Notes: a model not told the origin generated them from the letters alone. DNA of 64,000 nucleotides from Ochotona curzoniae (GCF_017591425.1 NW_024466512.1:22187501-22251500), one strand, 5' to 3'. Positions 12,036 through 24,204 are shown, counted from the stretch's first letter. Program-made: numbers and translations.

Positions 12036-13224
12036 GTTGTGGCATAGGGCCCTGTAAAAGGTTGCTGACTCAGTTCAGTGCACAGTTCAGCTGGGGCTTC
12101 CTGCTCCTTGGCCTTGGCCTGCAGGTCAGCCTCTTCTGGGTTGAGGATTTTTGCACTTTCGTTCTACTTTCTTACCTGCAGACCTCTCCCCTTTCAGCTC
12201 CTGGAGGGCTTCCAGGTGGTGACTGCTCCGGGCTTACACGGTTGTCCACCAGCAGAGTCCCTGAAAGTTTCTCTGTTCTCTGTGCTGGCCTGGCTCCTGC
12301 AGCAGTCTGGGCCCTTCTGGATCCACCCCAGCTCTGTTAGACATCCAGGAAGCCCATGCTTGCACCTTCCTGTGCTCCAAATAGAGCCGGAAGCAGACAA
12401 GGAGAGTCTGAGAGACAGAGATCAAAACCTCCCCTGGAGGGGAAAGCCAAGAGGGACTCACCATGGCATAGGGTTGCAGACACACAGTGCCAGACAGGGC
12501 TTGGAGCCAAGCAGGGTGGGAGGCTGAGCACCTGCAAATGCAAGCTTGCCCTCAACCGGGTGGCAGGCCCAGCATGGGGGTGGGAGGCCTTCCCTGCCAT
12601 GAAGCTGTTGGGGTAAGGGGAATGTAAGGAGGAGCTCCCCAGCCTTGAGGTTTGGAGGGGCGTCTGCTATTTGATTTCATCCTGAGGGGGAGACCTGGGT
12701 CACTCCAGCTCTCATGCCTCTGGACCCCTGGCCCCAGTTTTGTGGCCTCAAGAGTAGCCAGCCCTCTCCCCCTAGGCTCTGACAGCCTCAGCACCCTCCC
12801 CTAACCAGGACAGACAGGGACTGGGAGAGAGAGAGCCCTTACAGCCACGGATGTGCACAGCTGCCGCCCTCCTGCCTGCCCCTACATGTCTGTGCCACGT
12901 GTCAGGCTGGAGGCTTGCCAAGAAGGCGCCTCTGGCCCTGGTCCATGGCCCTGCGCTGGGCTCCAGCCATGGTTTTCATGCCAGGATGCTTGATTCCCTG
13001 ACTACCTGCACCCCACCCCCAGGACCTTGCTCCCTCCCAGGTCAATGAGTCACCCCTGACCTCCACTCTCCTGTTCTCTCTGCCAAATCAGGACTCCTGC
13101 TCTCCTAATCCCTTCTGATTCCTGAGGACCCCAGAGCTCCCCATTCCTTAGCTTCCAGGTCCCCGACCTCCAGCCCTGGTGGGGATAGGGGCGGAGGACT
13201 GGAGGGAAGGTGTGAGTCTGTATG

Positions 13225-13420
13225 TCTGCGTGGAACGGGGGCTGTTTAGATAAACAGATGGCAACAAATGGCATAAAATTATATACCCATAATGTCAGTT
13301 CATAACATTTTGTTCGACATACTTGATTTAATCGCTTAGCTGACGATTTGGCTTTTGGGCCCATATGGTGGGGAATGAAGCTGCGTGGCACCCGCTCCAA
13401 TCTGGCTCTTTTATCACCCA
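13225..13420. promoter_or_regulatory. Candidate conserved non-coding element
   Basis: Contains gtttagataaacagatggca, aaaattatatacccataatg, gttcgacatacttgatttaa and cgcttagctgacgatttggc, an AT-rich island with retained CpGs between GC-rich flanks, free of recognised repeats. Confidence 0.4.
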
Positions 13421-14058
13421 GGCTGGGGGGGGGAGGGGATGGAGGGCTTGGGGGGAGGAGAAGGGATGCAGATGGAAAGGGAATGAGCTGACAGGAGGGG
13501 GCCATGGAGGGGCTGACTGGAGAGACTGAAGGGGACCGGACCCTGGCAGGGTGGATGGAGGATGTCTGGAGACGGTGTGGGCGGGGCCGGAGTCAGCCTC
13601 AGTGGCCCAGTATCCCCAAGAGAGCTGGGGCTTGTGGCTGACCTCACTGGGTGCGGGGAGGGCTGCGGATCAGATCTGCCTCCACAAACCTAGGGACCAA
13701 AGCAAGACTTTGGACTGGCACTTTGCTTTTGTCAGGCTTAGCACCTTATGGGTGGGCTCCTAGGTGCCTGTGTGGATGCTTACCTTGTATAGGGATGTCT
13801 GGTAGACCACAAGAACGAATTTCATCTGTGCAAAATCACCTGTCTTGCACTTTGAGCTGAGGGGGTGACAGAGGGCCACTGGCTATTGGGGACTGCGAGC
13901 CAGTATGAGGGTGGAGTGGGCACGTTAGGATGTGGGTATGTGAGTTAGGGTTGAGGGTGGTGGAGTGGGCTATGGCTTGAGGGTTGCATGAGCAGTGGCT
14001 GAGAGGGCTGTGTACATACTAGTTGCTTAGTGTTAACTGAATGAGTGCATGCAGGCTG

Positions 14059-14060
<2 letters not shown>

Positions 14061-14097
<37 letters not shown>

Positions 14098-14106
14098 CGC
14101 ACGCGC
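14061..14106. repeat. (GT)n-GCGCGC alternating tract
   Basis: About fifteen GT units pass directly into gcgcgcacgcacgcgc, giving 46 nt of unbroken purine-pyrimidine alternation, a composition that favours Z-DNA. Confidence 0.9.
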
Positions 14107-14624
14107 CTGGGCCCTGCACAGGGTCCGGTCTCAGGTCCCTCCCTTTGGCTGCAGTTCCCGGTCACTGTTCACTTAAACTCTGCTGGAAGCCCAGAAAAGG
14201 CAGTTGCCTCTCCGCAGAGACCCCTTCCCCATGGCGCTGCCTGCCCTCCTACCCATTCTCAAAACTAAGCCCGCCCCCACAAATGCTGTGAATCTGGGCC
14301 CAGATTGGTGCCCAGCACTCACATCTCGCAGCCTCATCTGCCCCCTGCTGGGTGCCGCATGCTGACTACAGCCTGGACTGGGATGCCTGCCCAGGATGGG
14401 GGCTCGGCACCTGCAGAGGGTGGGAAGATGGATGTCTTCTCCCACCTCTCCAAGACCCTATCCCCTAATCCCAGCTGTGGGTTCCATGTGTGCTGAGGCT
14501 CCTGGGCAGTGCTTGGGCTGTCACTGTCCTTCTGCCCTTTCTGTGTCCTCATGAGGCACCTGCCCTTGGCCACTCAATGTCTACCTTCCTGCTACAGTTT
14601 GGCTCCCCTGCCCCTGGGGTACCC

Positions 14625-14945
14625 TTTTATTTTATTTTTTAAGATTTATTTTATTTATTTGAAAGACAGAGTTACAGAATGAGAAAGAGATCTTCCACTC
14701 ACAAATTCTCAAATGGCTATAATAGCCAGGGCTGTGTCAGGCTGAAGCCACGAGACGGGAGCTTCTTCCCACATGTATGCAGGGGCTCAAGTGCATGGAC
14801 CATCTTCTGCTTTCCCAGGCACATAAGCAGGGAGTTGGATCGCCCCTCCATATTGACAGTGTTCAGCTGGAACTCGAACCAGTTTCCATAAAGGATGCCA
14901 TCATTGTAGGTGGCAGCTTTACCCTCTGTGCTGCAACACTGGTCC
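14625..14945 (-). repeat. C-type SINE
   Basis: Tail ttttaagatttattttattt at left, then gacagagttacagaatgag, body ttcccaggcacataagcagg, and head region ending gctgcaacactgg. Confidence 0.85.
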
Positions 14946-15501
14946 CTGGGTATACCTTTGAGGGTTGATGAAGGTACAGAACAGGGCAGGGACAGTGCCT
15001 GGCACCCTAGGGTGGTCCTCTACTCTTACTCTGCCCCCAAACAGCAAGGTTCTTCATGGCTGGGAGACAAGGGTTCTAGGGTGAAGTGATGACGGTTGGG
15101 CCAGTGACAGGGGCCCTGTAGCAAGCACAGGCTGCTCTTTGCCTCTCCCAGGCCAGTGTTCCCAACACCTCCACTCCCATAGGATGTCATGGTATGCCCG
15201 GACCCTCAGCACCTCTCATGCCATGTGGTTGATTGTTTGCTTGGCCATCATGGGGGCACATTTGATGTGCCAAGCACCATGCCAGTCAATATGAGCAAGA
15301 TGCTCATAGACTTGTGCTTTGAGGCTCTGCTGTGTAAGGGAGACCAATGTGCAAACAGGTAAGGATGCTGATGCTTCAGAGGGTGGAAGACAAGGTAGGG
15401 TCCAGTGTTGACCGAAGGTTCAATCTACAGGTAGGGATGTGACTGTGTGGGAAATCTGGAGAGAAAGAAGGTATCAGTTAAATTTAAAACATTTTCTTTG
15501 T

Positions 15502-15706
15502 TTTTTTTTTTAAGACTCTTTGATTTGAAAGGCAGAGCCTGTATGTCTCTCTCTCTCTTAGACACACACACACATACACACCGTGTACCCAGGCGCTGGG
15601 GCCTGAGCACTGGGCTGGAGGCACACACACACACACACACACACACACACCGTGCACCCAGGCACTGGAGCCTGAGCACTGGGGCTGGGGCATAGACACA
15701 CACACA

Positions 15707-15739
<33 letters not shown>

Positions 15740-15990
15740 CTTTCATTTATTGGTTTACTCTCCAAATGGCTGCAATGGCTGGGTTCAAACCCAGGATCCC
15801 AGAATTACACTGATCATGCATGTGGGTGCAGAGGCCCAAGCATTTGGTCATCTTCTGGTGCTTTCCTAGGCACAACTGCAGGGAGCTGACTTGAAAGTGG
15901 AGCAGCCAGGACTCAACCTGGAGCTCTGATGCAAGATTCCAACATTGCAGGCTGTGGCTTAATGCCAAGTGCACCACAACAATGGCATCT
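15502..15990 (-). repeat. C-type SINE with internal CA-rich duplication
   Basis: The SINE tail (ttttaagactctttgatttg) and body (tccaaatggctgcaatggct, ttcctaggcacaactgcagg) are separated by an expanded block. The block has CA arrays at 15561-15580, 15621-15650 and 15697-15738, and two copies of a unit containing acccaggc(g/a)ctgg(g/a)gcc at 15581-15620 and 15650-15691. Confidence 0.8.
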
Positions 15991-16784
15991 AACACATGTT
16001 CTTGGTCTAATGTAGAATATTTAGCCCCAAAAGCTCAAAGGAAAATGATACAAAACAAATCCTCTAAAGAAAACTGCAGGGCATCTTGGGGGATGATGGA
16101 GTTTGTGTTTTGTCTTTTTTTTTTTTTTTTTGGTTTATTTAAAAGGTGAGGAGATCTCAAATACACGTGGAACATGTTTGGGAGTGGAGAGGGTCAGGGT
16201 TGGGGGAAGGTGGGAAGGGGAAATGTTTCCCCGTCTGAATTTACAGTCTTCATATGATCTTGGGAAGGGGCGTGCTTTCATTATTTGGCCCCAGGTCCCT
16301 GGTGAGGGAAGTATGTCCTGGGGGAGGGGTCATTTCATTTGATTGATAGGTGGGTGATGTTTGGAAAGAGAAGAGTTGTGGCTCCCAGCTCATGTCCCTA
16401 AGCTAGCTGTTTACCTGTCTGATTTCATTTCCCCCTCAGAGGTTTCTGACTCTTAATCTATAGTTATTTGCTGCTGATTACAGGTGTATGAGCTACCTAG
16501 GCTGGGTTCAGAACTCTCTATCTAGCAGATCTCTCTCATGAGCAGAACTTTCATTCAGTACCAATGGCCACGTCTTCCAACTCAAGCTGAAGGGTCTGGC
16601 TGCTTTCTGATGCCTAAAGCCATTGGTGGGGCCTCTCCCCACAGCAGGTGCTGCAGCCTGGCCTTGGGAGGCCCACAGTGCTGGTTCTCTGGTCCCCTTC
16701 CCCCTGCCTGGGCTGCCTCCTGTTCTGGCTCTTGCCATGAGTGGGGAGTTTGGTAGCTGTGAGAGATCTGCTATGGGAGCCAGT

Positions 16785-17062
16785 GCTGTGTAGCCTAGCA
16801 GATAAAGCTGCCACCTACAGTGATGGTTCAAATCCCAGCTGCTCCATTTCAGATGCAGCTCCCTGCTAATGCACCTGGGACAACAGCTGAGAATGGCCCA
16901 GGCAGTGGGAGGCCTGGAAGAAGCTCCAGGTTTTTGGCTTCAGCCTGGGCTGACCCGGTCATTATGGCCATTTGGGGGAGTGAAGCAGCAAATACAAGAG
17001 CCTTAGTTTCTCCCTCTTTCTCTGTAACTCTGCCTTTTAAATAAATTTTATTTATTTATTGT
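16785..17062 (+). repeat. C-type SINE, old subtype
   Basis: Head gccagtgctgtgtagcctag, then ctccctgctaatgcacctgg, and a tail of ctgccttttaaataaatttt. Confidence 0.8.
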
Positions 17063-17064
17063 TT

Positions 17065-17396
17065 TTTAAATTTTAAAAGGATTTATTTATTTTTATTTGA
17101 AAGTCATATTTACAGAGAGAAGACGGTATAAAGAGAAAGATCCTCCATCCGCTGGTCACTCCCCAAGATCACTCTCCAAGTGGCCGCAATGGTTATCCCA
17201 GGCCAGGAGCTTCTTCCGGGTCTCCTTACACAGCTGCAGGGTCCCAAACCTTTGGACTGTCTTTGATTGTATTCCCAGACCACAAGCAGGGGGCTGGAAA
17301 GAAAGCGGAGCAGCCGGGATACGAACCAACACTCATATGGGATCCTGGTGTTTGCAAGGCAAGGACTTAAGCCACTAAGCTACTGTGCTGGGCCCT
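17065..17396 (-). repeat. C-type SINE
   Basis: Tail aaaggatttatttattttta at left; body ccaagtggccgcaatgg, gaccacaagcagggggctgg; head tactgtgctgggccc at right. Sits tail-to-tail against the previous SINE. Confidence 0.85.
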
Positions 17397-17589
17397 AAAT
17401 AAATACATTTTTACAAAATCCAATCATAATTAAAAGAAATCTGCTCTGACTGAAGCACCAGGCTCCCAAGGACTGGGTGCAGACTTTGCTCTTCAGGAGT
17501 AGCTTGAAGGGTGAGAAGTGATGGCATTTTCCACTGTAGAGCAATTACTCTGGGGGAAGGACCAGAGAAGGAAGCAGAGAGAATAGTGA

Positions 17590-17945
17590 GAAAATCAATG
17601 AAAGGTGGTCGTGGGGGTAGTGCAGTGGGGAAGCGCAGAGGAGAAACCAGGGGAAGACAGTATGAATCGGACAGGAATCTGGTTCCTAGCAGAGGTGAGA
17701 TGGGAGCCAAGAAAGCAGCCTGGACCAGGCTTCGGTCGGCAGCACGGCTCGGGGAGCCATTTTGCTACAGTGGTCATCAGCAGAGGGACAGGGTTGGGGT
17801 GGGTGTCGAGGGAGCCCTGAGTTCGGTTGTGGATTTGTAGAGTGCAAGGTGGAAACCTCGAAGTGGAAGTGCCTGGCCAACAGCAGAACACAGGGGATGG
17901 AGAAGCAGCTGGGGGTGCGGGTGTCATTGCTGGCTTCTCTATGAA
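17590..17945 (-). repeat. Ancient L2-like repeat fragment
   Basis: Segments such as gagttcggttgtggatttg and cctcgaagtggaagtgcctg resemble an old, widespread mammalian element I associate with L2-type 3' ends. Heavily diverged; family assignment is from memory. Confidence 0.35.
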
Positions 17946-18548
17946 GGTCAACACATTTAACTAAGCGTTTATGTGGGCTAAGCTGGGGTGCCGTGTGGGG
18001 CTTCCAGCTATCAATGGATGGCTGGTAGCTGAGGGCCCGAGAGCCAGAGGCTTCCCAGAGGGAGGAGAAGGGAAAGGGCTGAGGTGCCAGTCTCACAGGG
18101 TGGTGGATGGGTGATAGGAAACGCAGGCCCCCTCGCAGCTCACTTGTTCTTTCCTTCCTGGATATGACAGGGGTCTCCCATGCTGCTCATTCCCTGGTGC
18201 TGCTTCTGTCTGTCTGCTCTGCTCCCACTGATGCAATTATGCAAGATAAGCCCAGCAGGTACCAGTTCTACCTGACATATAAATCCTTCTGCCCCTGCCA
18301 TTGTCTGAACCGAGTCTCCTTGCTCTGGCTTCTGCTTAGTCACCCAGCCCCAGCTGCAGCCAAGCCACCTACATGGCCCGCACCTCCGTTCCACGCAGAT
18401 CCACCCTTGCTGTTTCCCACCCCCAAGTCTTGCATGTGCTCCTTCTGATACTGTATCCTCCTAGCTAACTCCCATGACCTGCCCCTGTCCCTGGGGGCTT
18501 TCCCTGGTTTGCTAGAACCCCTGGTGGAGGGCACCTCTCAGGGACTTG

Positions 18549-18905
18549 TGCTGTGGTCTGAATATCTGTGCCTTCCCCAAATTCATGCTGCCACACTCAC
18601 CTCCCAAGGCGACAGGGTCAGGAGATGGGGCCTCTGGGAAGTGATCAGGTTGTAAGTGCGTGTCCAATCAAGCAAGGGATTTGCAGTCTTATAGATCTGA
18701 GAGGCAAGAAACTCTGGTCACCCGAGGACACGGCAAGAAGTAGCCCCTGTGGAGAGATGGGCCCTCACGCACGTTACACATGATCTGCTGTGCCTCGATC
18801 TTGGACCTCCAGTGCTGTGAGAACCCCATTTCTGTGGTTGATGAGACACTCAGGTGACCGTCCCTTGTTACAGCAGCTGAATGGACTGGCAGCTTTTCGT
18901 TAGGA
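18549..18905 (+). repeat. MaLR-type LTR fragment (MLT1/MST-like)
   Basis: Begins tgctgtggtctgaatatctg and continues ccaaattcatgctgcc, gatggggcctctgggaag, ggacacggcaagaag and gatcttggacctccagtgc, the typical order of a mammalian MaLR LTR. No internal coding region accompanies it; an old solo LTR. Confidence 0.7.
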
Positions 18906-19429
18906 AGCCTTGTTAGCACTTCGGGTAGCTGTCTGTGTGCCCATCTATTGTCCCTCTGGATCCTTTAGAGTTGGCCTCGTTGAAGTCGTTCCTCTCTAGC
19001 TCCAGGGCCTACCATAGTGCTGGACATAGAGCAAGTACTCACACTCACGGGCTGCACGTTTGGGTGGGCTGGGGATGATCTATAGATAGGGCTGCTCTAG
19101 GGAGGGCTGGTATGGCAGTAAGGGAGGTGTCTGGGCTAGAGGGAGACAGCTGGTGTTGGTGTGATGCTGGGTTCTGTGATACAATGTTCAGAGGTTTAAA
19201 AAAAAAGGCAGCTGGGTAGAGGAGTATGGGGGCTGGGTGCGGGGGGTAGATAGGTGTGTCGGGGAGGGCAGAAGCAGGGAGTTGGGATCAGAAACAGGGA
19301 AGAGCCCCTTGAGGCCTCTCCAGGGTCCCCACTGCCAATGTCATGGACCCAGCTCTCCTCGGTGGTCAGCATCTCCCCAGAAGGCGAGAAGGAGAGGAGA
19401 CAAGAGAGTCATGGAGAAGAGCCTAAAAG

Positions 19430-19610
19430 GGTGAAGAAGGATTTTCATTATGAAGTTAATTAGCTTCAGAGCCGCTGCACCTTTCAGGACGAGGAATTAG
19501 AGGGATTTAATTGCTTTATCAGCCTTCCCTTTGATTTTCAGCAATCAGGCCGATTCCATTTAATTTAACTGCCACAGACGAGGAGAAAATTGATGCGCTC
19601 ACCTGCCTCG
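19430..19610. promoter_or_regulatory. Candidate conserved non-coding element
   Basis: Contains attatgaagttaattagctt, gggatttaattgctttatca, gcaatcaggccgattccatt and taatttaactgccac. Dense ATTA/TAAT cores with CpGs retained, in repeat-free DNA. Confidence 0.45.
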
Positions 19611-20019
19611 GAGCAGAAAGAGAGAGAGGGAAGTGGGAGAGGGGGAGCCAGAGAGACTGGCAAACACAGAGGCTGCAGATTAATGAAAACCAACAGCATT
19701 TGCTCACAATCGGAGATGAAGTGTATCCTCCAAGTGTTTGGAGCCATGTGTGGCTTGGTGTGTATCTTTGTGCATGGCTATGGGGGGTATGTGACTGGGC
19801 ATATTTGGGTGGGTGTGGTTCTAAGGGGCTTGGCTGGTGCTAAGATGGGGATGTGTGTGACAGCAGACGAATTTGGGTGACTGTTGGAGACTCCTTTGTA
19901 CGTGGAAACAACAGTGTGTGGGGGGTGGGCACTGACTGTCTTGGCCTGGATAGCCATGAGTGCCACGGCTGTGTGTCCTTATATAGGTAAGAATTTCACT
20001 GGGTATGAAGCTGCACTTT

Positions 20020-20800
20020 CATGTGTTCGTTTGCTCAGTAAGCACTAATGAACTCTAGATGTGGTGCTAAGCGGGCAAAAGTGATGAGAAGAGCCCCCTA
20101 AAGACTCAGCCCAACCAAGGAGACAGCCCAGGGACAAGCATCATAGTTATAGCACCTGTTGCATGACTTGCTCTGGCCATATTTTCTGGAAGGTATCCTT
20201 GAACAGGTGACCACAATGTTTCTGAGGAGGGATTGATGGGATTATGGTATAGGAAGAACATTGCACCAAATGGAGTAGCTTGTGCAGCACAGGGTGAGAC
20301 TGGACTGCTCAGTAGTAGATTTTAGAGCTAGGGAGAGGGACTCAGTTCTTGCTGAGAACTGTGGGTTTTCCCGGGGGCATTGAGTGGGAAGTGACTCAGA
20401 TACATGTGTCAGGAAGGTTGCTCAGGTGGGAGCATGGTGGGTGATCTGGAGCCAGCAAGATCACAGGCAGTGATAGCATTGCAGATCTCAGAGGAGAGAT
20501 TGTGAGGGTTTGAGGGGAGACTACAGAGTAGGCAGAATGGGCAGGATTTGGGCAGAAGGAGATGCTGCAAGTTTCTGAACAGCTAGCTAGTAGGTGACTC
20601 TGTGGAGGAAGAGCATTGGGGACTGGAGGTTGTGTGCTCAGAGCTGAAGTTGCTATGGGACACCCAGGTTGAGGTATCCAGCAGGCAGCTGGATATGCAT
20701 CTGGAGCTCAGTAGGGAGGAGCTCAGTAGGGAGGGCTGGCCTGGAGACATGGAGAAGAGAATCACCGGCATGTGTGTGGGGTAAGTCTTAGTGACAGGAA
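20020..20800 (-). repeat. Ancient L2-like repeat
   Basis: Diverged segments including gtttgctcagtaagcactaa, aggaagagcattggggactg and gaggtatccagcaggcagct recall the same old family as at 37.6 and 42 kb. Contains a small tandem repeat agctcagtagggaggagctc at about 20705-20730. Confidence 0.4.
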
Positions 20801-20854
20801 ACTATCCAGCGAATGGCCAAGATGAAGAAAAGAAAGGAAGAGTCTGTCATTTGG

Positions 20855-21150
20855 TCTAGTGAGCAGGTACCAGCTGACACATCTGGATCCCACATCAGAT
20901 TGTCTGGGTTCAGTCACAGCCTTTGGCTTCCAATTTTGGCTTCCTGCTCATGGTCAGCCTTAAAGGTAATAGAGATGGCTTAGATACTTGAGTCCTTGCT
21001 GCCCATGAGGGAAATCTGGATGGGGGTCCTAGGATCTTTGGGCTTAGGCCCAGTCTGGCCCTGGCCCTTCTGGGAATCTGGGAAGTGAGCCAGCAGATGG
21101 GAATATGCACAATCTTTCTCCAATCAATGAATTAAAATAATATTAATAAA
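20855..21150 (+). repeat. C-type SINE, old diverged copy
   Basis: Diverged body (ggatcccacatcagattgtc, ggcttcctgctcatgg, gggaagtgagccagcagatg) ending in an A/T-rich tail aattaaaataatattaataa. Confidence 0.65.
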
Positions 21151-21161
21151 AAAAGAGGTAT

Positions 21162-21500
21162 TGGTCCCAGCATGATAGCCTAGTGGCTAAATCTTCTCCT
21201 TACATCCGCTGGGATCCTATATGGGCACCAGTTCATATGGGCAGCAGCCAGGGCTGCTCTACTTCCCATCCAGCTCCATGCTTGTGGCCTGGGAAAGCAG
21301 TAGAGGTTGGTCCAAAGCCTTGGGAGCCTGTACCTGCATGTGGGAGACCTGGAAGAAACTCCCGGCTCCTGGCTTCGGATTGACTCAGCTCTGGCCATTG
21401 TGGCCACTTGGGGAATGAATCAGCAGACAGAAGATTTTTCTGTCTATCTTTCTATCTGTAGATATGCCTTTTGAATGAAAAAAAAAATAAACTTTTTAAA
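21162..21500 (+). repeat. C-type SINE, young subtype
   Basis: Head cccagcatgatagcctagtg, body cttcccatccagctccatgc and gggagacctggaagaaactc, A-rich tail at 21476-21500. Confidence 0.88.
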
Positions 21501-21959
21501 AATAAGCATCAAGGGCAAAATCTTGGAGATTGTTCATGTATGAATGAGAGAGGAGGAGGGCAAAAACAGGGCAACATGCTGACTCAAACAAAAGAGGAGA
21601 ATCATGAAAAAATAGAGAGCTCTACTGAGGAGTGGGGTCCAGCTTTCAGAGTTCGAAGTCTGCCAGGAGACACCTCCGGGTAGGAGCAAGGGGGCAGGAG
21701 CAAGTGTTCCCGCAAGTCAAGTCCTGGGATGTAGGGGTTTCCAGGGCATCTGGTCAGGATGTACACAGCATGAGTGGATGGAAATGGAAGATGGTGAGAC
21801 TGGAGAAGAGAGTCTGGTTATGTTGGACCTTGACTACCAACCTGCAAGTGCTTTATAAAAAACATTTTGACATCCTTGCATACATAGAATACACATCTCC
21901 ATGAACTTTTTGAAGACTCGTGTACATGAATTTAAATATTTCTTGGTACCAAAAGCAAC

Positions 21960-22288
21960 TAATAAAAAAAGTGCTTTTATTAGAAAGGTAGATATATACA
22001 GAGAGGAGATATAAAGATCTTCTGTCCTCTAGTTCACTCCCCCAATGGGCTGCAATGGCCAGAGTTGAGTTGATCCAAAGCCAGGAGCCAGGAGCCAGGA
22101 GCCAGGAGCCAGGAGCCAGGAATCTCTTCAGGTCTCCCATGTGAGTACAAGGTCCTCCACTGCTTTCTCAGGCCATAAGCAGGAAGCTGGATGGGAAGTG
22201 GAGCAGCCAGGGAATGAACTGGCATCCATATGGGATCCTGGCATACACAAGGCGAGGACTTTAGCCACTAGGCTACCACACTGGGCCA
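21960..22288 (-). repeat. C-type SINE with internal 7-mer expansion
   Basis: Tail tgcttttattagaaagg at left, head ccacactgggcc at right. Contains a tandem AGCCAGG array at 22079-22120. Confidence 0.85.
22079..22120. repeat. Six-copy AGCCAGG minisatellite inside a SINE
   Basis: Six perfect or near-perfect copies of a 7-nt unit; other SINE copies in the window show one or two at this point, so it is a local expansion. Confidence 0.9.
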
Positions 22289-22784
22289 GATGCTAATCTT
22301 TTAATCCCATTTCTTCCAAGAACTTTCTTAAGCACCCTTGTATATCTTTGTTTGGTTTTCCCTGAAATCAGAGTCTGCATAAAGGATTTGGGTGAAGGCA
22401 GGGTATTTGGGAGATGGCTAGGTGTGATAGAGAGGGTGTGGGAAGGGTGAGACAGAGGAGAAAGCTGCCTGTCACTAGGGGTCCAGGGCTTGGGGACTCT
22501 CACAGTAGAAAGTATGGCAGCACTGCCCCTGTAAAAGGCAGGAAATTGGGCACTTTTCAGCAGGGCCACTTGGTACAGGTACCATTGTGTGGGCTGCATG
22601 TCACATGGTTTTCTGAATGTGGCACTCTCCTGGAGTGGCCAGCATGCCACCTTGCCAACAGTTTGGGACAATGTGGTGGGTCTGTGCATGTAAGTGTCAA
22701 GGGTCCCGGACAGGAATGTCCCTCCTATTCCTCTGGGACAGCTGTGCCCCTGTCCTCCAGCCCCCCAGCCCTGTGGTCTGCTTT

Positions 22785-23010
22785 TTGATTAGAATGTGGA
22801 CTCTAACTTGGAATTAACCTGATTAATGTAATGAAGGCAGGGCCGGCTCAGCAGTGCCTGTGATGAGGGGAGATGGATTAGGAGCGAAGGCGCCTGGATG
22901 GAGGCGCGGCTGTAATTGCTGCGTTTACTGCTACCTGCCTCGCTGACCCTGCTGTTTAGCCCATTAATGATGATGCACAAGCCTCACTTTCCAGAGATAA
23001 TGACAAAAAA
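22785..23010. promoter_or_regulatory. Candidate conserved non-coding element
   Basis: Contains ttgattagaatgtggac, ggaattaacctgattaatgt, ggcgcggctgtaattgctgc and agcccattaatgatgatgc. TAAT-rich with CpGs, repeat-free, flanked by ordinary sequence. Confidence 0.45.
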
Positions 23011-23361
23011 TCTCAGGGGAGGGGGAGAGAACTTGAGGGTGGCACCATGAGAAAGGCGAAGGGCCTGGGAACCCAGGAGTGTGTGGGAGACAGTGGGTGC
23101 AATGCCAATAGAGGGGAGCTGGCTCTGGGCTCCTGTCCCATAAGAATAATTTAGGATCAGCACCCAGCACTGAGAAGTGAGTCAGGGTTCAATGGAGACG
23201 CTCTCTGACCAGGGGAAGGAGGAAGCCAATACTACTCTTTCTAGCTTAAGAGGGCTTTCTGGGGAAGTCTTGGAAAGAGAAAGCCCAGAGAGGGGCCAGC
23301 ACAATGGCTCTCTTTAACCCCATTTCCCATGAGCTGCTTAATGGTCCCTTGTGTATCTCTC

Positions 23362-23695
23362 TCTCTCATAAATGGTTTATTTGTTTTTATTGGCAATGTA
23401 GAGTTACAGAGAGAGGAGAGGGTGGAAGAGAAACAGAGAGGTTTTCCACCCCCTGGTTTACTCCCCAAATGGCTGCAACAGCCAGAGCTGAGCCAATCTG
23501 ATCCAAAACCAGGAGCTTCTTCTGGGTCTCCCATGTGGGTGCAGGGACCCAAAGACTTGAGATAGCCTCTGTTGCTTTCCTTGACCATAAACAGGGAGCT
23601 ATAGCAGAAGTGGAGCAGCTAGGACTCCAACTAGCACTCAAATGGGATGCCAACACCACATGTGGAGGCTTAGATTGTTAGGCTAACATGCCAAC
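23362..23695 (-). repeat. C-type SINE
   Basis: Tail aatggtttatttgtttttat at left, body ccccaaatggctgcaacagc and ccataaacagggagc, head taacatgccaaccc. A short plus-strand SINE-like head (ggccagcacaatggctc) just left at 23294-23310 suggests an earlier disrupted copy. Confidence 0.8.
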
Positions 23696-23829
23696 CCACA
23701 CATCTCTTTTATTCAAGGGAAAGAATCGTAAGACAAGAAACAAGATTCTCCTCGAGTTCCTCCAAATGTACTGAATTGGTAGGGCCCAATATAATTAAAA
23801 ATCACAATGCTAAGGAAGAATTTTTTAAA

Positions 23830-24195
23830 AACCCTGTAAAGCCCTTCTTCCCTTCTTTATTGTGGCAAAATATATTTTAAAAGGCTATTTTTAAGTATAA
23901 AATTCTGTGGTGCTTACATTTGCAATGTTGTATAACCATCACCACTATATTTCCCAAATGTTTTCATCAACTCAAACTAAAACTTTATACCCATTAAGCT
24001 CTGATTCCCTACTTCTCCCTCTAATGTGCTTTCTGTCTCCATGAATTTACCTATGTTAGATATTTCATTTAAGTGGAATAATACAGTCTATTTTTTTTCC
24101 CATGTCTCACTTCTTGTATTTAGTATAATGCTTTCAAGGTTAATCCATGTGGTACCCTGTATCAGAGCATTGTTCCTTCATAAAAATGGTTAATT
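23830..24195. repeat. Ancient L1 3'-end fragment
   Basis: tgttgtataaccatcaccac, ctaatgtgctttctgtctcc and gctttcaaggttaatccatg match an old mammalian L1 tail from memory. The element resumes at 24541-24593 (aaatgatactccattgttta) after a SINE insertion, which dates the L1 as older. Confidence 0.6.
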
Positions 24196-24204
24196 GTTTA
24201 ATTA

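Noticed and set aside
15484..15765. Cys/Val-rich open frames
   Set aside because: Pure translation of CA microsatellites.
21162..21240. tRNA gene
   Set aside because: The tRNA-like head belongs to the SINE; no complete cloverleaf was recognised.
22079..22120. CRISPR-like array
   Set aside because: Seven-base tandem units without spacers, inside a SINE in a mammalian genome.
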